Shown: positions 24,617 through 37,013, counted from the stretch's first letter. The stretch is 64,000 nt of DNA from Actinomycetes bacterium (GCA_023404955.1 JAEXZY010000139.1:45554-109553), one strand, 5' to 3'. Notes: generated by a model from the sequence alone, not told the origin. Numbers and translations: made by a program.

Positions 24617-25387
24617 CTAGACGGTGCGCCAGCGGGTGGTACGGCGCTCGATGGGACCGAGGATCAGCAGATCGGCGACAACCAGCAGGGCGATGAACAC
24701 CAGCACCCAGGCCAGGAACCCGTCGAGCTGGTTGGCGTCGTACCAGTACCGCGCTCGCCAGCCCACGCCCGAGGTGGCGCCGAACCACTCGGCCAGCAGC
24801 AGGCCGTTCCAGGCGCTCATGATCGCGAAGCGCACGGCGGCCACCGTCGACCCGGCCACGGCCGGGGCGACGATCTGGCGCAGCACCTTCGCCCGGGAGA
24901 CCCCGAACGAGCGGGCCATCAGCACCAGCTCCGCGGGGACCGCCCGGGTGGCCTTGGCGATGTTGACGACGACGAACGGCAGGCCGGACAGGAACACCGT
25001 CACCACCGGGGTGAGCCAGCCGAAGCCGAACCACATCGTGGTCAGCAGCGCCCAGATGACCGCGGGGATCGCGAGTCCGGCGGCGGTCAGATCGGAGAAC
25101 GCCAGATCCGCCAACCGAGACAGCCCCATCAGCACGCCCAGCGCCGCACCGACCACCAGTGCGGCGGCCAGCCCGAGCACGAACCGGTTCATGCTGATGG
25201 CCAGGTTGCCCCACAGCTCGCCAGCGGTGGCCTCCGAGCCCAGCCGGGTCACGGCGTCGGGCAGCGAGGGCACGCGGTTGCCGAGGACGACGGCCAGCTG
25301 CCAGGCGGCCAGGATGCTCGCCACGGCGGCCACCACCGCTGTGGCCGAAAGTGATCCGCTCGATATCCTGCGGGTCAGGGTGGTCAT
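24617..25387 (-). CDS. NitT/TauT-family ABC permease
   Basis: This 256-residue membrane protein has about six helices and the EAA loop near residue 165 (ELVLMARSFGVSRAKVLRQI) facing the ATPase. It belongs to the SsuC/TauC group. The ATG at 25387 overlaps the stop of the other permease (ATGA); the frame extends much further upstream but only as antisense-like coding of the neighbouring gene. It forms a heterodimeric channel with the next permease. Confidence 0.9.
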   Translation of the reverse strand: MTTLTRRISSGSLSATAVVAAVASILAAWQLAVVLGNRVPSLPDAVTRLGSEATAGELWGNLAISMNRFVLGLAAALVVGAALGVLMGLSRLADLAFSDLTAAGLAIPAVIWALLTTMWFGFGWLTPVVTVFLSGLPFVVVNIAKATRAVPAELVLMARSFGVSRAKVLRQIVAPAVAGSTVAAVRFAIMSAWNGLLLAEWFGATSGVGWRARYWYDANQLDGFLAWVLVFIALLVVADLLILGPIERRTTRWRTV

Positions 25388-26220
25388 GCGATCTCCTTGC
25401 GCCAGGCGAAGAAGCGATTCTCCAGCGCGGCCAGCCCGCGCTCGATCAGCACCATCGCGACGATGAAAAGTGTTGTCCAGGCGAGCATGTCGTCGACACG
25501 GAACTCCTGGTAGGCCTTGCGGATCATGAAGCCGACCCCGCTGCTGGCGCCGAACACCTCGGTCAGCGCCTCCACCTTCCACGCCATCGCGAAGCCGTAT
25601 CGGACGCCGGCGAAGACGAACGTCGTCACCGCCGGCAGGTAGAGGTGGCGCAACACGTCGGTGCGACTGCGCCCGAAGGCGTGGCACATCGACAGCAGCT
25701 TGCCGTCCACGGAGCGCACGCCCTCGGCGACGTTGATCGCGATGAACGGCAGGGCCACCAACGCGGACACCACGATCGGCCCGCCCGCGCCGACGCCGAA
25801 GATCAGCAGCCCGAACACCGCATAGGTCAGCCCTGGCATGTTGCCGAGGACGAACAGCGGCAATGAGAAGTACGACGTCATGAAACGGCTGCGGCCCATC
25901 AGGAATCCGATGATCAGCCCGCCGGCCATGGCGATCACGAATCCGGCGGCGATCTTGGCGATGCTGACCGCGAAGTTGGACAGCGCCTCTCCCGAGGCGA
26001 CGATCGCGACCACCTGCTCGGCGACGCCGGAGGGGCGGGGGACGATCGGGTCGTCGATCCAGGCGGCGACGGCCGCCCAGAGCGCAATCGCCAGCACCAG
26101 TGCGGTACCCGAAGCCAACCACCGCAAGTTCGCGGTGAACCCGCTGCGTCGGCGGCGGGCACGTCGGCCGGCGGGTGCCGGTGCGGCCGGTGAATCCGGC
26201 GGGGCGACGGTCGAGGTCAC
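25384..26220 (-). CDS. NitT/TauT-family ABC permease (second subunit)
   Basis: This 278-residue membrane protein has a Pro/Arg-rich cytoplasmic N-terminus of ~35 residues, about six helices and an EAA-like loop around residue 185 (GKLLSMCHAFGRSRTDVLRH). Its closest class is again SsuC-like. Two different permeases in one NitT/TauT operon suggest a heterodimer, unlike the homodimers common in SsuABC. GTG start, overlapping the lipoprotein stop as GTGA. Confidence 0.9.
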   Translation of the reverse strand: MTSTVAPPDSPAAPAPAGRRARRRRSGFTANLRWLASGTALVLAIALWAAVAAWIDDPIVPRPSGVAEQVVAIVASGEALSNFAVSIAKIAAGFVIAMAGGLIIGFLMGRSRFMTSYFSLPLFVLGNMPGLTYAVFGLLIFGVGAGGPIVVSALVALPFIAINVAEGVRSVDGKLLSMCHAFGRSRTDVLRHLYLPAVTTFVFAGVRYGFAMAWKVEALTEVFGASSGVGFMIRKAYQEFRVDDMLAWTTLFIVAMVLIERGLAALENRFFAWRKEIA

Positions 26221-27278
26221 GGCTGAACTCCTTCGGTGGGCAGGAACTTCGGATCGGTGACGTCGTCGCCGATGACGCCGGTGGCGCGCATCAGGTCGAA
26301 GACCGAGCTCTCGTCGGCGGCCCACTGCGGGTCGAAGCGGACCTCATCGACCACCCAGTCGTGTTCGGCGACATAGGCTTTCATGAACGCGATGTCTTCG
26401 GGTGTGGCGACGGCGAAGTGCTGGGGGTAACGCTCGATCATCTCGTCGCGGTGAGCCCGCCATTCGGCCAGGCCGCGGTCCCAGAGGTCGAGGAAGGCCG
26501 ACACCTCGCCCGGGTGGGCGTCCACCCAGTCCTTCCGGCCGACGAAGACGTTGCCCATCGGGCCGTCGTGGCCCGGCGCGACCAGTTCGGCGAACAGGTC
26601 GGCCGAGGACTTGCCGTCGTAGAGCGGGCGCACCGAACCGTCGCGCAGCTCTCGGGCCGACAGGTCCGGATAGCAGATGCATGCGTCGATCTCGCCGCGC
26701 GCCAACAGGTTCGACAAATTCTGGATGTCGGCGACGATGACCTGGTAGTCCCCGCTCTCGCTGCCGTCGACCAGGTTCAGATCGTGCATCTGCTTGACCA
26801 GGGCGCTCCACACCAGCGTGCCCGACACCGTGGTGAACACTCCGAGCCGCTTGCCCTTCAGATCGGCCAGCGTCTGTGCTGGGTCGTCGGCGCGGACCAG
26901 GATGCGGCTGCGTTCTGCGTTGTAGCGGCCGATGATGACGGTCTCGCGCCGGGTCTGCTCTTCGAGCCCGGGCACCTCGAACGATGCGGTGGAGATGATG
27001 TCGGCGTGGCCGCCGGCGAACAGGCCGAACTCGTCCCACGTCGCGCTGGTCTCGATGCGGTAGCCGGTGTCGCGCTCCCACTCGGCCACCACCCCGGTCT
27101 CGTTCATGTAGTCCCAGATCGGGTCGGGGGCGAACGTGAAGCGGATGACGCCGTCGCGCGCGGTGCGTGACGATGCCGGGCCGCCCAATCCGGCCGCGCA
27201 GCCGGTGGCGGCCAGCACGACCGCGCTGACGACCAGGGCGAGCGCCGCGCGCGCCCAGGTCCGAATCGAAAGTGTCAC
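26217..27278 (-). CDS. NitT/TauT-family substrate-binding lipoprotein (NMT1/SsuA-like)
   Basis: This 353-residue receptor has a lipoprotein signal ending AATGC (~residue 27), so it is anchored outside the membrane. The mature part has the NMT1-like pattern: GHADIISTASFEVPG near 90, KGKRLGVFTTVSGTLVWSAL near 140 and IDACICYPDLSA near 205. It captures the substrate for the following importer. The first gene of the seven-gene operon, it starts with GTG at 27278 behind a perfect AAGGAGG. The palindrome GTGACCGCGGTCAC lies just upstream, the likely operator for the divergent PucR protein. Confidence 0.9.
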   Translation of the reverse strand: MTLSIRTWARAALALVVSAVVLAATGCAAGLGGPASSRTARDGVIRFTFAPDPIWDYMNETGVVAEWERDTGYRIETSATWDEFGLFAGGHADIISTASFEVPGLEEQTRRETVIIGRYNAERSRILVRADDPAQTLADLKGKRLGVFTTVSGTLVWSALVKQMHDLNLVDGSESGDYQVIVADIQNLSNLLARGEIDACICYPDLSARELRDGSVRPLYDGKSSADLFAELVAPGHDGPMGNVFVGRKDWVDAHPGEVSAFLDLWDRGLAEWRAHRDEMIERYPQHFAVATPEDIAFMKAYVAEHDWVVDEVRFDPQWAADESSVFDLMRATGVIGDDVTDPKFLPTEGVQP

Positions 27279-27296
27279 CGGCTACCTCCTTGGTCT

Positions 27297-27310
27297 GTGA
27301 CCGCGGTCAC
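27297..27310. promoter_or_regulatory. Perfect 14-bp palindrome GTGACCGCGGTCAC between the operon and its PucR regulator
   Basis: An exact dyad lies 18 bp upstream of the lipoprotein GTG and 67 bp upstream of the regulator GTG. It is the only perfect long dyad in the 99-bp divergent gap and is a good candidate operator for the operon. Confidence 0.55.
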
Positions 27311-27346
27311 GGCTTTCACTGTGCGGGTCCGCGCCCGGGAGGGCAA

Positions 27347-27360
27347 TGTCTTGACAGACA
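27347..27360. promoter_or_regulatory. Inverted repeat TGTCT-N4-AGACA at the regulator's -35 region
   Basis: Perfect 5-bp arms around TGAC lie immediately upstream of the TAGGCT -10 (27365-27370) of the PucR gene, covering the region where its -35 contacts would fall. It could mediate autoregulation. The TTGACA inside it is 8 bp from the -10, too close to be a classical -35. Confidence 0.4.
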
Positions 27361-27364
27361 CACT

Positions 27365-27370
27365 TAGGCT
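27365..27370 (+). promoter_or_regulatory. -10 hexamer TAGGCT of the PucR regulator gene
   Basis: TAGGCT is followed by seven bases and the GTG at 27378, predicting a leaderless mRNA. This fixes the start at 27378 rather than at the GTG 27297, which would sit inside the palindrome. Confidence 0.6.
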
Positions 27371-27377
27371 CACAGCT

Positions 27378-29015
27378 GTGTCCACTGATACACATCGGAG
27401 TGCGAGCCAGCTCGAAGTCTGGCTGGCCGCGCTGGCTGACATCGGTGAAGCCGTCGGCGGGGACACCCCCGTGACGGCCGTCCTGGACAGGGTGGCCGAG
27501 ACCGCCTGCACGTTGCTCGGGTACGACTTCTGCGCGGTTTTCCTGCCGACGTCCGATCGCACTGCGCTGACCATCGTCGGCTCACACGGGCTGTCGGCGG
27601 ACTACGTCGCCCAGGTCAACGCGGACCGACCGATCCTGCTCGACGTGCGCGACGAGTCCGAGGCCCCGACCAGCATCGCCTTTCGCACGGGCGAGGTGGT
27701 GACGGTCGACGACATCGATCGCAAGCCGCACTTCACCTGGAGTGGGGTGGCGCACGAGCAAGGCTACCGGGCGCTGATCTCGGTGCCGCTGCGCCGCTCC
27801 GGTGCCGTCGTCGGGGCACTCAACGGATACCGCGCCGGCCCGCACCGATTCGATCGGGCGGAGATCGGTCTGGTCACGACGCTGGCCACCCAGGTCGCGG
27901 TCGCGCTCGGCACCGCCCAGCTGCGCGCCGCCGAACAGGCGACGATCGCCGAATTGCGCCGCGCCGCAGAGGTTCACACGATGCTGACCGCGACGGCCCT
28001 ACGCGGTGAGGGGGTCGCCGGCGTCGCCGAGGCACTGGCCGAGCTGCTGGGGCGGTCAGTGCTGATCGACGACGTCTACGCCGAGCAGCTCGCCGCTGCC
28101 GGCTCGGTCACGGACACCGAGCCCACGACCGTCACCGACGTGATCCTCGACGGTGCCCCGGTGGCGCACATTCGTGTCGCCGCGTTCACCGGCGAGCTGT
28201 CCGCACTCGATGTGCGCGCGGTCGAACAGGCCGCGGTCGTCACCGCCCTCGAGCTGCTGCGTGCCCGCACGGCCGCCGAAGTCGAGCAGCGTCTCCGGGG
28301 GTCGCTGGTGGCCGATCTGCTCACTGCCGACGTTGCCGGCGTGCCGGCGATCCTGGACCGGGCCCGCCGCCTCGGCTGGGATCTGACGGGTACCCAGACG
28401 CTGATCGGATTGCGCTGCCGTGACAGTGATGCGCTGCTGACTGCCGCGGACCGCTTCTTCGGGCGCGCGGCCACGCGGCCGCTGTCGGCGGTGCACCGCG
28501 GGGACGTGATCCTTCTCTGGCCGGCCGACTCCGCTGTGGAGATGACGCACCGGCTTCTCGAAACCGTGCCGGTATCAGGGGTTCTCGCGGCGGTGTCACG
28601 GACGGTCAGCGCCCCGGAGGTACCCTCGGCGTTCCGGACGGTGCGCGGTGCCCTGGATCTCGCGGCAGACCACGTCTCCCCTGCGGTGATCGACCTGACG
28701 CAGCTGACGGTCGATCAGCTGCTGCTCGAGCTCGGTGACTCGGCGCGTCTGCGGGAGTTCGCGACATCCGTCCTGGGTCGCGCGATGGACTACGACCGCA
28801 CCCGCTCAACGGCGTTACTCGACACCGCCCGAGTGGTCATCGATGCCGGACTGGACCGGCGCGCCGCCGCAGCGCGGCTTCACCTGCACCACAACACGGT
28901 TGCGCAGCGGATGCGCCGGCTGGAAGACCTGACCGGGCTCTCGTTCGCCCGGCCTGCCGACCTGCTGCAGCTGACGTCGGCGCTGACGGTGGCCCGGATC
29001 GCCGCACTGGGGTGA
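27378..29015 (+). CDS. GAF-PucR-type transcriptional regulator
   Basis: This 545-residue regulator has a GAF sensor domain at ~15-180 (FCAVFLPTSDRTALTIVGSHG, then RALISVPLRRSGAVVGALNGY). A central region (~200-430) resembles the CdaR/PucR GGDEF-like module. The C-terminal PucR helix-turn-helix is near 485-530 (AAARLHLHHNTVAQRMRRLE). The GAF domain is expected to bind a small, often aromatic, effector. It is divergent from the seven-gene importer/hydroxylase operon with two inverted repeats between them, so it is the probable local controller, likely an activator as PucR proteins often are. The leaderless GTG start is supported by TAGGCT. Confidence 0.87.
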   Translation: MSTDTHRSASQLEVWLAALADIGEAVGGDTPVTAVLDRVAETACTLLGYDFCAVFLPTSDRTALTIVGSHGLSADYVAQVNADRPILLDVRDESEAPTSIAFRTGEVVTVDDIDRKPHFTWSGVAHEQGYRALISVPLRRSGAVVGALNGYRAGPHRFDRAEIGLVTTLATQVAVALGTAQLRAAEQATIAELRRAAEVHTMLTATALRGEGVAGVAEALAELLGRSVLIDDVYAEQLAAAGSVTDTEPTTVTDVILDGAPVAHIRVAAFTGELSALDVRAVEQAAVVTALELLRARTAAEVEQRLRGSLVADLLTADVAGVPAILDRARRLGWDLTGTQTLIGLRCRDSDALLTAADRFFGRAATRPLSAVHRGDVILLWPADSAVEMTHRLLETVPVSGVLAAVSRTVSAPEVPSAFRTVRGALDLAADHVSPAVIDLTQLTVDQLLLELGDSARLREFATSVLGRAMDYDRTRSTALLDTARVVIDAGLDRRAAAARLHLHHNTVAQRMRRLEDLTGLSFARPADLLQLTSALTVARIAALG

Positions 29016-29019
29016 GGTG

Positions 29020-32930
<3,911 letters not shown>

Positions 32931-32931
32931 C

Positions 32932-33314
32932 TCAGCCGGCGGTCACCGTGGTCAGGCAGAACGGATGACCGACCGGGTCGAGCATCACCCGCCAGAGCGT
33001 CGGCTGCGGCTGCACCGCGGCCTGACGGGCACCGAGTGCCTCGGCGGCGGCGACCGCGGCGGCGAGGTCGGTCACCGACACGTCCAGGTGCATCTGCGCC
33101 GGAACGTCGGGGTCGGGCCACGTCGGCGCGACGTAGCCGTCGACGCGCATCAGCGCGAGGTTCGAGTGCCCGTCGGTCAGCGCGACGACGCCCCCGTCGG
33201 GGTCCCGACCAGCCGTCGCATGCCGAGCAGGGCAGCGTAGAAGTCGGCCAGCGCACCGGGGTCCGGGCAGTCGATCGACGTCGCACCCAGCGTGCCGACC
33301 GCAGAGGGGGTCAT
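32932..33314 (-). pseudogene. VOC-superfamily (glyoxalase-like) protein, interrupted by a one-base frameshift
   Basis: Read with one restored base, the gene encodes a ~127-residue VOC protein. The N-terminal part is GATSIDCPDPGALADFYAAL and the C-terminal part runs from DPDGGVVALTDGHSNLALM to WRVMLDPVGHPFCLTTV. The frame breaks at plus-strand CCC 33204-33206 (minus GGGAC), where one more G would join LVG to DPDGG. The ATG at 33314 overlaps the metF-type stop (ATGA) and the gene abuts hrpA, so all three share a transcript. Like hrpA it is otherwise intact, and the lesion is in a short homopolymer, which favours sequencing error. Confidence 0.8.
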
Positions 33315-34204
33315 GGGGTGTCGGGTGCCCAGTAGGCGAGCATCTCGGCGAACGTCTCGAAGGCCGGGGTGTTGATGCCGTAGGTGGCCTCGAAATGCAC
33401 GCTGAGCGGGAACCCCAGCTCGCCCACGCCGTCGATCACGCGCTTGTACAGGTCGACCATCAGCTTGCGACGCTCCACCGGCTCCGAGCCGGCCAGCTGC
33501 TTGACGAACTCCTGCTCGGCGGCGACCGCAGCGTTGCCGGGATCCTGGATCAGCCAATTGATCAGGCCGACCCTGGTCTCCACCGCCGGCACGAAGCCGA
33601 AGGACAGCAGGATCTCGGGCCGGTGCTCGTTGGTCTTGGCGAACTCGGTGAGGAAGTCGACGATCGTGTCGGAGTACAGCAGCTGCGTCATGCCGTAGGT
33701 GGCGCCGCGGTCGCACTTGAACGTGAACCGGCCCTGCTCGCCCTCGCGGGTCGGGATGAGGATGACGCCGCGATTGTCGACGACCTGGTCGAAGATCGTC
33801 AGCGCATCCGTGGGCGCCACCCCGGAGCCCTCACCGTCGCTCAGCGTGCGCGGTACCCCGACGAACGCGATGCCGTCGAACCCGCTGTCGCTGAGTTCAG
33901 CCAACCGGCCGCGTAGCGTCGGCTCGTCCATGAACGCGGTGACCTGGGTGCACAGTCCCCTTACATCGGGCAGTTCGGGCTTGATCATCGACCAGAACTC
34001 GAGGACGTCGAGCTTGGGCTTCATCTCCAGGGGACGGTCGTCGTCCTCCTCGATCATGCCCGGGATCATCACGTGCCGAACCCGGCCGCCGATGCCCGCC
34101 TCGGCCGAACAGCGCAGCACCTTCTCGGCGTCGGAGAGGGCCTGCTCGCGTCCGCGGTCGACGTTCGGCGGCACCAGCTCCAAAGCGATGGTGTTCAGGC
34201 TCAC
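33311..34204 (-). CDS. Mycobacterial-type methylenetetrahydrofolate reductase
   Basis: This 297-residue protein resembles the mycobacterial MTHFR exemplified by Rv2172c, which makes 5-methyltetrahydrofolate for methionine synthesis and is divergent from classical MetF. Recognisable stretches are SLNTIALELVPPNVDRG at the N-terminus, then LCTQVTAFMDEPTLRGRL and SFGFVPAVETRVGLINW. The GTG at 34204 is chosen because GGAG lies 7 nt upstream; an upstream ATG at 34219 overlaps that site. A TATGGT -10 at 34295-34300 would give an 80-90-nt leader. It leads an operon with the VOC gene and hrpA. Confidence 0.83.
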   Translation of the reverse strand: MSLNTIALELVPPNVDRGREQALSDAEKVLRCSAEAGIGGRVRHVMIPGMIEEDDDRPLEMKPKLDVLEFWSMIKPELPDVRGLCTQVTAFMDEPTLRGRLAELSDSGFDGIAFVGVPRTLSDGEGSGVAPTDALTIFDQVVDNRGVILIPTREGEQGRFTFKCDRGATYGMTQLLYSDTIVDFLTEFAKTNEHRPEILLSFGFVPAVETRVGLINWLIQDPGNAAVAAEQEFVKQLAGSEPVERRKLMVDLYKRVIDGVGELGFPLSVHFEATYGINTPAFETFAEMLAYWAPDTP

Positions 34205-34294
34205 AGCGTTGCTCCACATCTGAGTTCTCACAGTCCGGCTGCCCGGCCGACGATGCTCGTCAGCCCACGATTCCCCCGTCGCCGGCGAGCAATC

Positions 34295-34300
34295 ACCATA
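34295..34300 (-). promoter_or_regulatory. -10 hexamer TATGGT upstream of the MTHFR gene
   Basis: TATGGT on the minus strand is the best -10 in the 182-bp gap to the divergent lipoprotein gene. It implies a leader of 80-90 nt before GTG 34204, unusually long for this window. I see no recognisable riboswitch in the leader. Confidence 0.4.
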
Positions 34301-34386
34301 CCGAGCGGCGCAGTCCGGGGCGCGTCGCGGACCCACCCCGCGACCACAGGCGGCCGCTCTTCGGCTTACATGGAGTGCGATCGCCT

Positions 34387-35535
34387 ATGAGAAATTCTTC
34401 ACGCCCTACCCTCACGGCCGCGCTGTTCGCGCTGCTGGCCGCCCTGGTCGCAGCGTGCACCGGCCTGCAATCGCCGCCGGGTTCCACGTCATCGAGCAGT
34501 ACCGACGCCACCTCTCCGCGGGTCACCTCGCCGTTCGACCCGACGACGACTCCGGCACCGCCCACCGGCCCGATGCTGGCCTACCGCGCCGCCGATGAGA
34601 TCGGCGTCGTCGACGGCACCACCAAGATCGCCACCGCCGCGGGGCCCTTCGCGCCCAGCAACGACCTGATCACCACCGAGGACGGCCGGTTCGTGTTCTC
34701 GCGCACCGTCGACAACCACGTCGGCGTCCTCGACGTGCAGAACCGACGGGGCGGTATCCGTCAGATCCCGGTAGGACCGACGCTGGGCACCGCAGGCGGC
34801 AGCACGATCGTGTGGTGGGAACAGCCGAACCGGCTGATGAGTCTCGACCTTGCCGCCGCTGATGCGACGCCCCGGCCGATCCAGACGGTCGACCTCCCGC
34901 CGGCGCCCGGGGCGGGTGACCCGCGGCTGATAGTGGCCCGCGGCGGGACCGCCGTGCTGGCCCGCGTCGAGGGGCCGCCGTCCCCGTTCGGTGGCCCGGA
35001 CACGCTCTACGCGGTGCGCGGCCCCGGTGCCCCGACGTCGCTGGGCCAGGTCGACGCGAACAGTCCGGTCTCGGTCGCCCGGCTCTCCCCCGACGGCGGC
35101 TCTCTCGCCTACGCGCTGTACCGGGCCAGCAATGACGCCTGCGGTACCGCGGCCGTCGTGCAGTCCGACGCGGACGGCAACCAGCAGACCTTCGACGTCG
35201 CCGCCACCGACCCAGCGGCCGGTTTCCGCATCACCAAGCTGTGGTGGCCACGCGAGGGCCCGCCGAAGCTGAGCCTGACGACGTGGCGTTGCGGTCAGTC
35301 GCAGGCCGCACCGCCCGTCGTGTGGCAGCTGACCGGGGACCACATCGCCCAGGTCGCCCCACCGACGTCGGCGCTGCAGACCACCGAGTTGGCCCCGGGT
35401 CAGCGGGCGCTGATCCTGCCGCACAGCGACGGGTACGCCGATCCCGCCGGCGCGCTGGTGATCGAGGAGAGCTCGCGCCGGATTCCCGTCAAGGACAACG
35501 TCGACGCCATCGCTCTCATCGAGCCGTCTCCGTAG
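34387..35535 (+). CDS. Lipoprotein with a WD40/TolB-like beta-propeller
   Basis: This 382-residue exported lipoprotein has a signal with VAAC lipobox (Cys ~23) and a Ser/Thr/Pro-rich linker to ~residue 60. It then has repeated strand pairs such as DEIGVVDGTTKIA, DNHVGVLDVQNRRGG and ARLSPDGGSLAYAL, typical of a propeller, probably a scaffold or binding protein on the outer face of the membrane. An in-frame GTG at 34375 is an alternative start. The TAG stop is part of the TAGGCT promoter of selO. Function unknown. Confidence 0.8.
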   Translation: MRNSSRPTLTAALFALLAALVAACTGLQSPPGSTSSSSTDATSPRVTSPFDPTTTPAPPTGPMLAYRAADEIGVVDGTTKIATAAGPFAPSNDLITTEDGRFVFSRTVDNHVGVLDVQNRRGGIRQIPVGPTLGTAGGSTIVWWEQPNRLMSLDLAAADATPRPIQTVDLPPAPGAGDPRLIVARGGTAVLARVEGPPSPFGGPDTLYAVRGPGAPTSLGQVDANSPVSVARLSPDGGSLAYALYRASNDACGTAAVVQSDADGNQQTFDVAATDPAAGFRITKLWWPREGPPKLSLTTWRCGQSQAAPPVVWQLTGDHIAQVAPPTSALQTTELAPGQRALILPHSDGYADPAGALVIEESSRRIPVKDNVDAIALIEPSP

Positions 35536-35538
35536 GCT
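35533..35538 (+). promoter_or_regulatory. -10 hexamer TAGGCT for selO, overlapping the previous stop codon
   Basis: The first three bases of TAGGCT are the stop codon of the lipoprotein gene. Seven bases later is the selO ATG, the geometry of a leaderless start. Confidence 0.6.
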
Positions 35539-35545
35539 GGGAAGG

Positions 35546-37003
35546 ATGAGCATCGCGCTGCACGACACGTTCGTCCGGGACCTCCCCGAACTGGCGGTGC
35601 GATGGCAGGCCGAGGACGCGCCGAACCCGACGCTGCTGGTCCTCAACGAGACCCTTGCTGATGAACTGGGTCTGGACGCGGAGTGGTTGCGCAGCCCCGA
35701 GGGAGTCCGTCTGTTGGCCGGCACCTCCGTTCCGTCCGACGCGACGCCGGTGGCGCAGGCCTACGCCGGTCACCAGTTCGGCGGCTTCGTCCCGCGGCTC
35801 GGCGACGGCCGGGCGCTGCTGCTCGGCGAACTCGTCGACGCCGACGGGCGGGTGCGCGACCTCCACCTGAAGGGGTCGGGCCGCACCCCGTTCGCGCGCG
35901 GTGGAGACGGTCTGGCGGCGGTCGGGCCGATGATGCGCGAGTTCGTGATCAGCGAAGCGATGCACGCCCTCGGTATTCCGACCACCCGCTCGCTGTCGGT
36001 GGTCGCCACCGGCCGGACGGTGTACCGCGAGACCGAGCTGCCCGGTGCCGTGCTGGCCCGGGTGGCAGCGAGCCATCTGCGGGTCGGCAGTTTCGAGTAC
36101 GCATCGCTGGTCGCCCGGCAGACCAAGGACGTCGGCGTGCTGCGCCGGCTGGCCGACTACGCGATCTCCCGTCATCACCCCGCGGCCGCGCAGGCGGCGC
36201 AGCCCTACCGGGCGCTGCTCGAGGCGGTCATCGACGTGCAGGCCGACCTGCTGGTGCGGTGGATGCTGGTCGGCTTCGTGCACGGCGTGATGAACACCGA
36301 CAACATGACGATCTCGGGCGAGACCATCGACTACGGCCCGTGCGCGTTCATGGAGGCCTTCGACCCGCAGACCGTGTTCAGCTCGATCGACCACGGGGGC
36401 CGCTACGCGTACGGCAACCAGCCGGGTATCGCGCTGTGGAACCTGGCGCGATTCGCCGAGACGCTGCTGCCGCTGCTCGACGAGGATGTCGACACCGCAG
36501 TGGGCCAGGCAGAGGAGTCGCTGGGTTGGTTCCGCGACCGCTATCAGAGCCGGTGGGACGCGGGCATGCGCGCCAAGCTCGGGCTCTCCGCCGCTCCCGC
36601 AGAAGCGGTCGATGCGCTGAGCCAGGAACTGCTCGTCCAGATGCAGCAGAGCGGTGTCGACCACACGTCGTTCTACCGGCGGCTGGCCGAGGCCGCCCGC
36701 GGCGACGCCGAACCGGTGCGCGGTGAGTTCATCGACCTCGCCGGCTTCGACGCGTGGCTGTCCCGGTGGCGCGACCTCGGTCCCGATCCGGCGGCCATGG
36801 ACGCGGTCAACCCGGTCTACATCCCGCGCAACCATCTGGTGGAGGAGGCGCTGGCCGCCGCCACCGCCGGAGACCTGATTCCGGTGGAATCGCTTCTGGC
36901 CGTGGTCCGCTCGCCGTACGCGGCCCGACCGGGTCTGGAGCGCTACGCCGAGGCAGGCCAGCAGGAGTTCTCGACCTCGTTCCGAACATTCTGTGGGACC
37001 TGA
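35546..37003 (+). CDS. selO: Protein adenylyltransferase SelO (YdiU family)
   Basis: This 485-residue pseudokinase-fold enzyme transfers AMP from ATP to Ser/Thr/Tyr of target proteins. Recognition is firm: QAYAGHQFGGFVPRLGDGRA, Lys109 in HLKGSGRTPFARGGDG, Arg172 and Arg179 near LARVAASHLRV, Asn253 in MNTDNM and Asp262 in DYGP. These match the ATP- and metal-binding residues known in Pseudomonas SelO. The C-terminus is FCGT, with Cys483 where animal SelO has selenocysteine. In other bacteria SelO protects against oxidative stress. Leaderless start after TAGGCT. A WS/DGAT gene follows 22 bp downstream with its own promoter. Confidence 0.95.
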   Translation: MSIALHDTFVRDLPELAVRWQAEDAPNPTLLVLNETLADELGLDAEWLRSPEGVRLLAGTSVPSDATPVAQAYAGHQFGGFVPRLGDGRALLLGELVDADGRVRDLHLKGSGRTPFARGGDGLAAVGPMMREFVISEAMHALGIPTTRSLSVVATGRTVYRETELPGAVLARVAASHLRVGSFEYASLVARQTKDVGVLRRLADYAISRHHPAAAQAAQPYRALLEAVIDVQADLLVRWMLVGFVHGVMNTDNMTISGETIDYGPCAFMEAFDPQTVFSSIDHGGRYAYGNQPGIALWNLARFAETLLPLLDEDVDTAVGQAEESLGWFRDRYQSRWDAGMRAKLGLSAAPAEAVDALSQELLVQMQQSGVDHTSFYRRLAEAARGDAEPVRGEFIDLAGFDAWLSRWRDLGPDPAAMDAVNPVYIPRNHLVEEALAAATAGDLIPVESLLAVVRSPYAARPGLERYAEAGQQEFSTSFRTFCGT

Positions 37004-37013
37004 TGACACCGCG

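Noticed and set aside
27351..27370. TTGACA at 27351-27356 as the -35 of the PucR promoter
   Set aside because: It is only 8 bp from the TAGGCT -10, and no TANNNT lies 16-19 bp downstream. It fits better as the centre of the TGTCT-N4-AGACA repeat.
34205..34294. Riboswitch in the MTHFR leader
   Set aside because: The ~85-nt leader is too short for a cobalamin riboswitch and shows no B12-box or SAM-type core.
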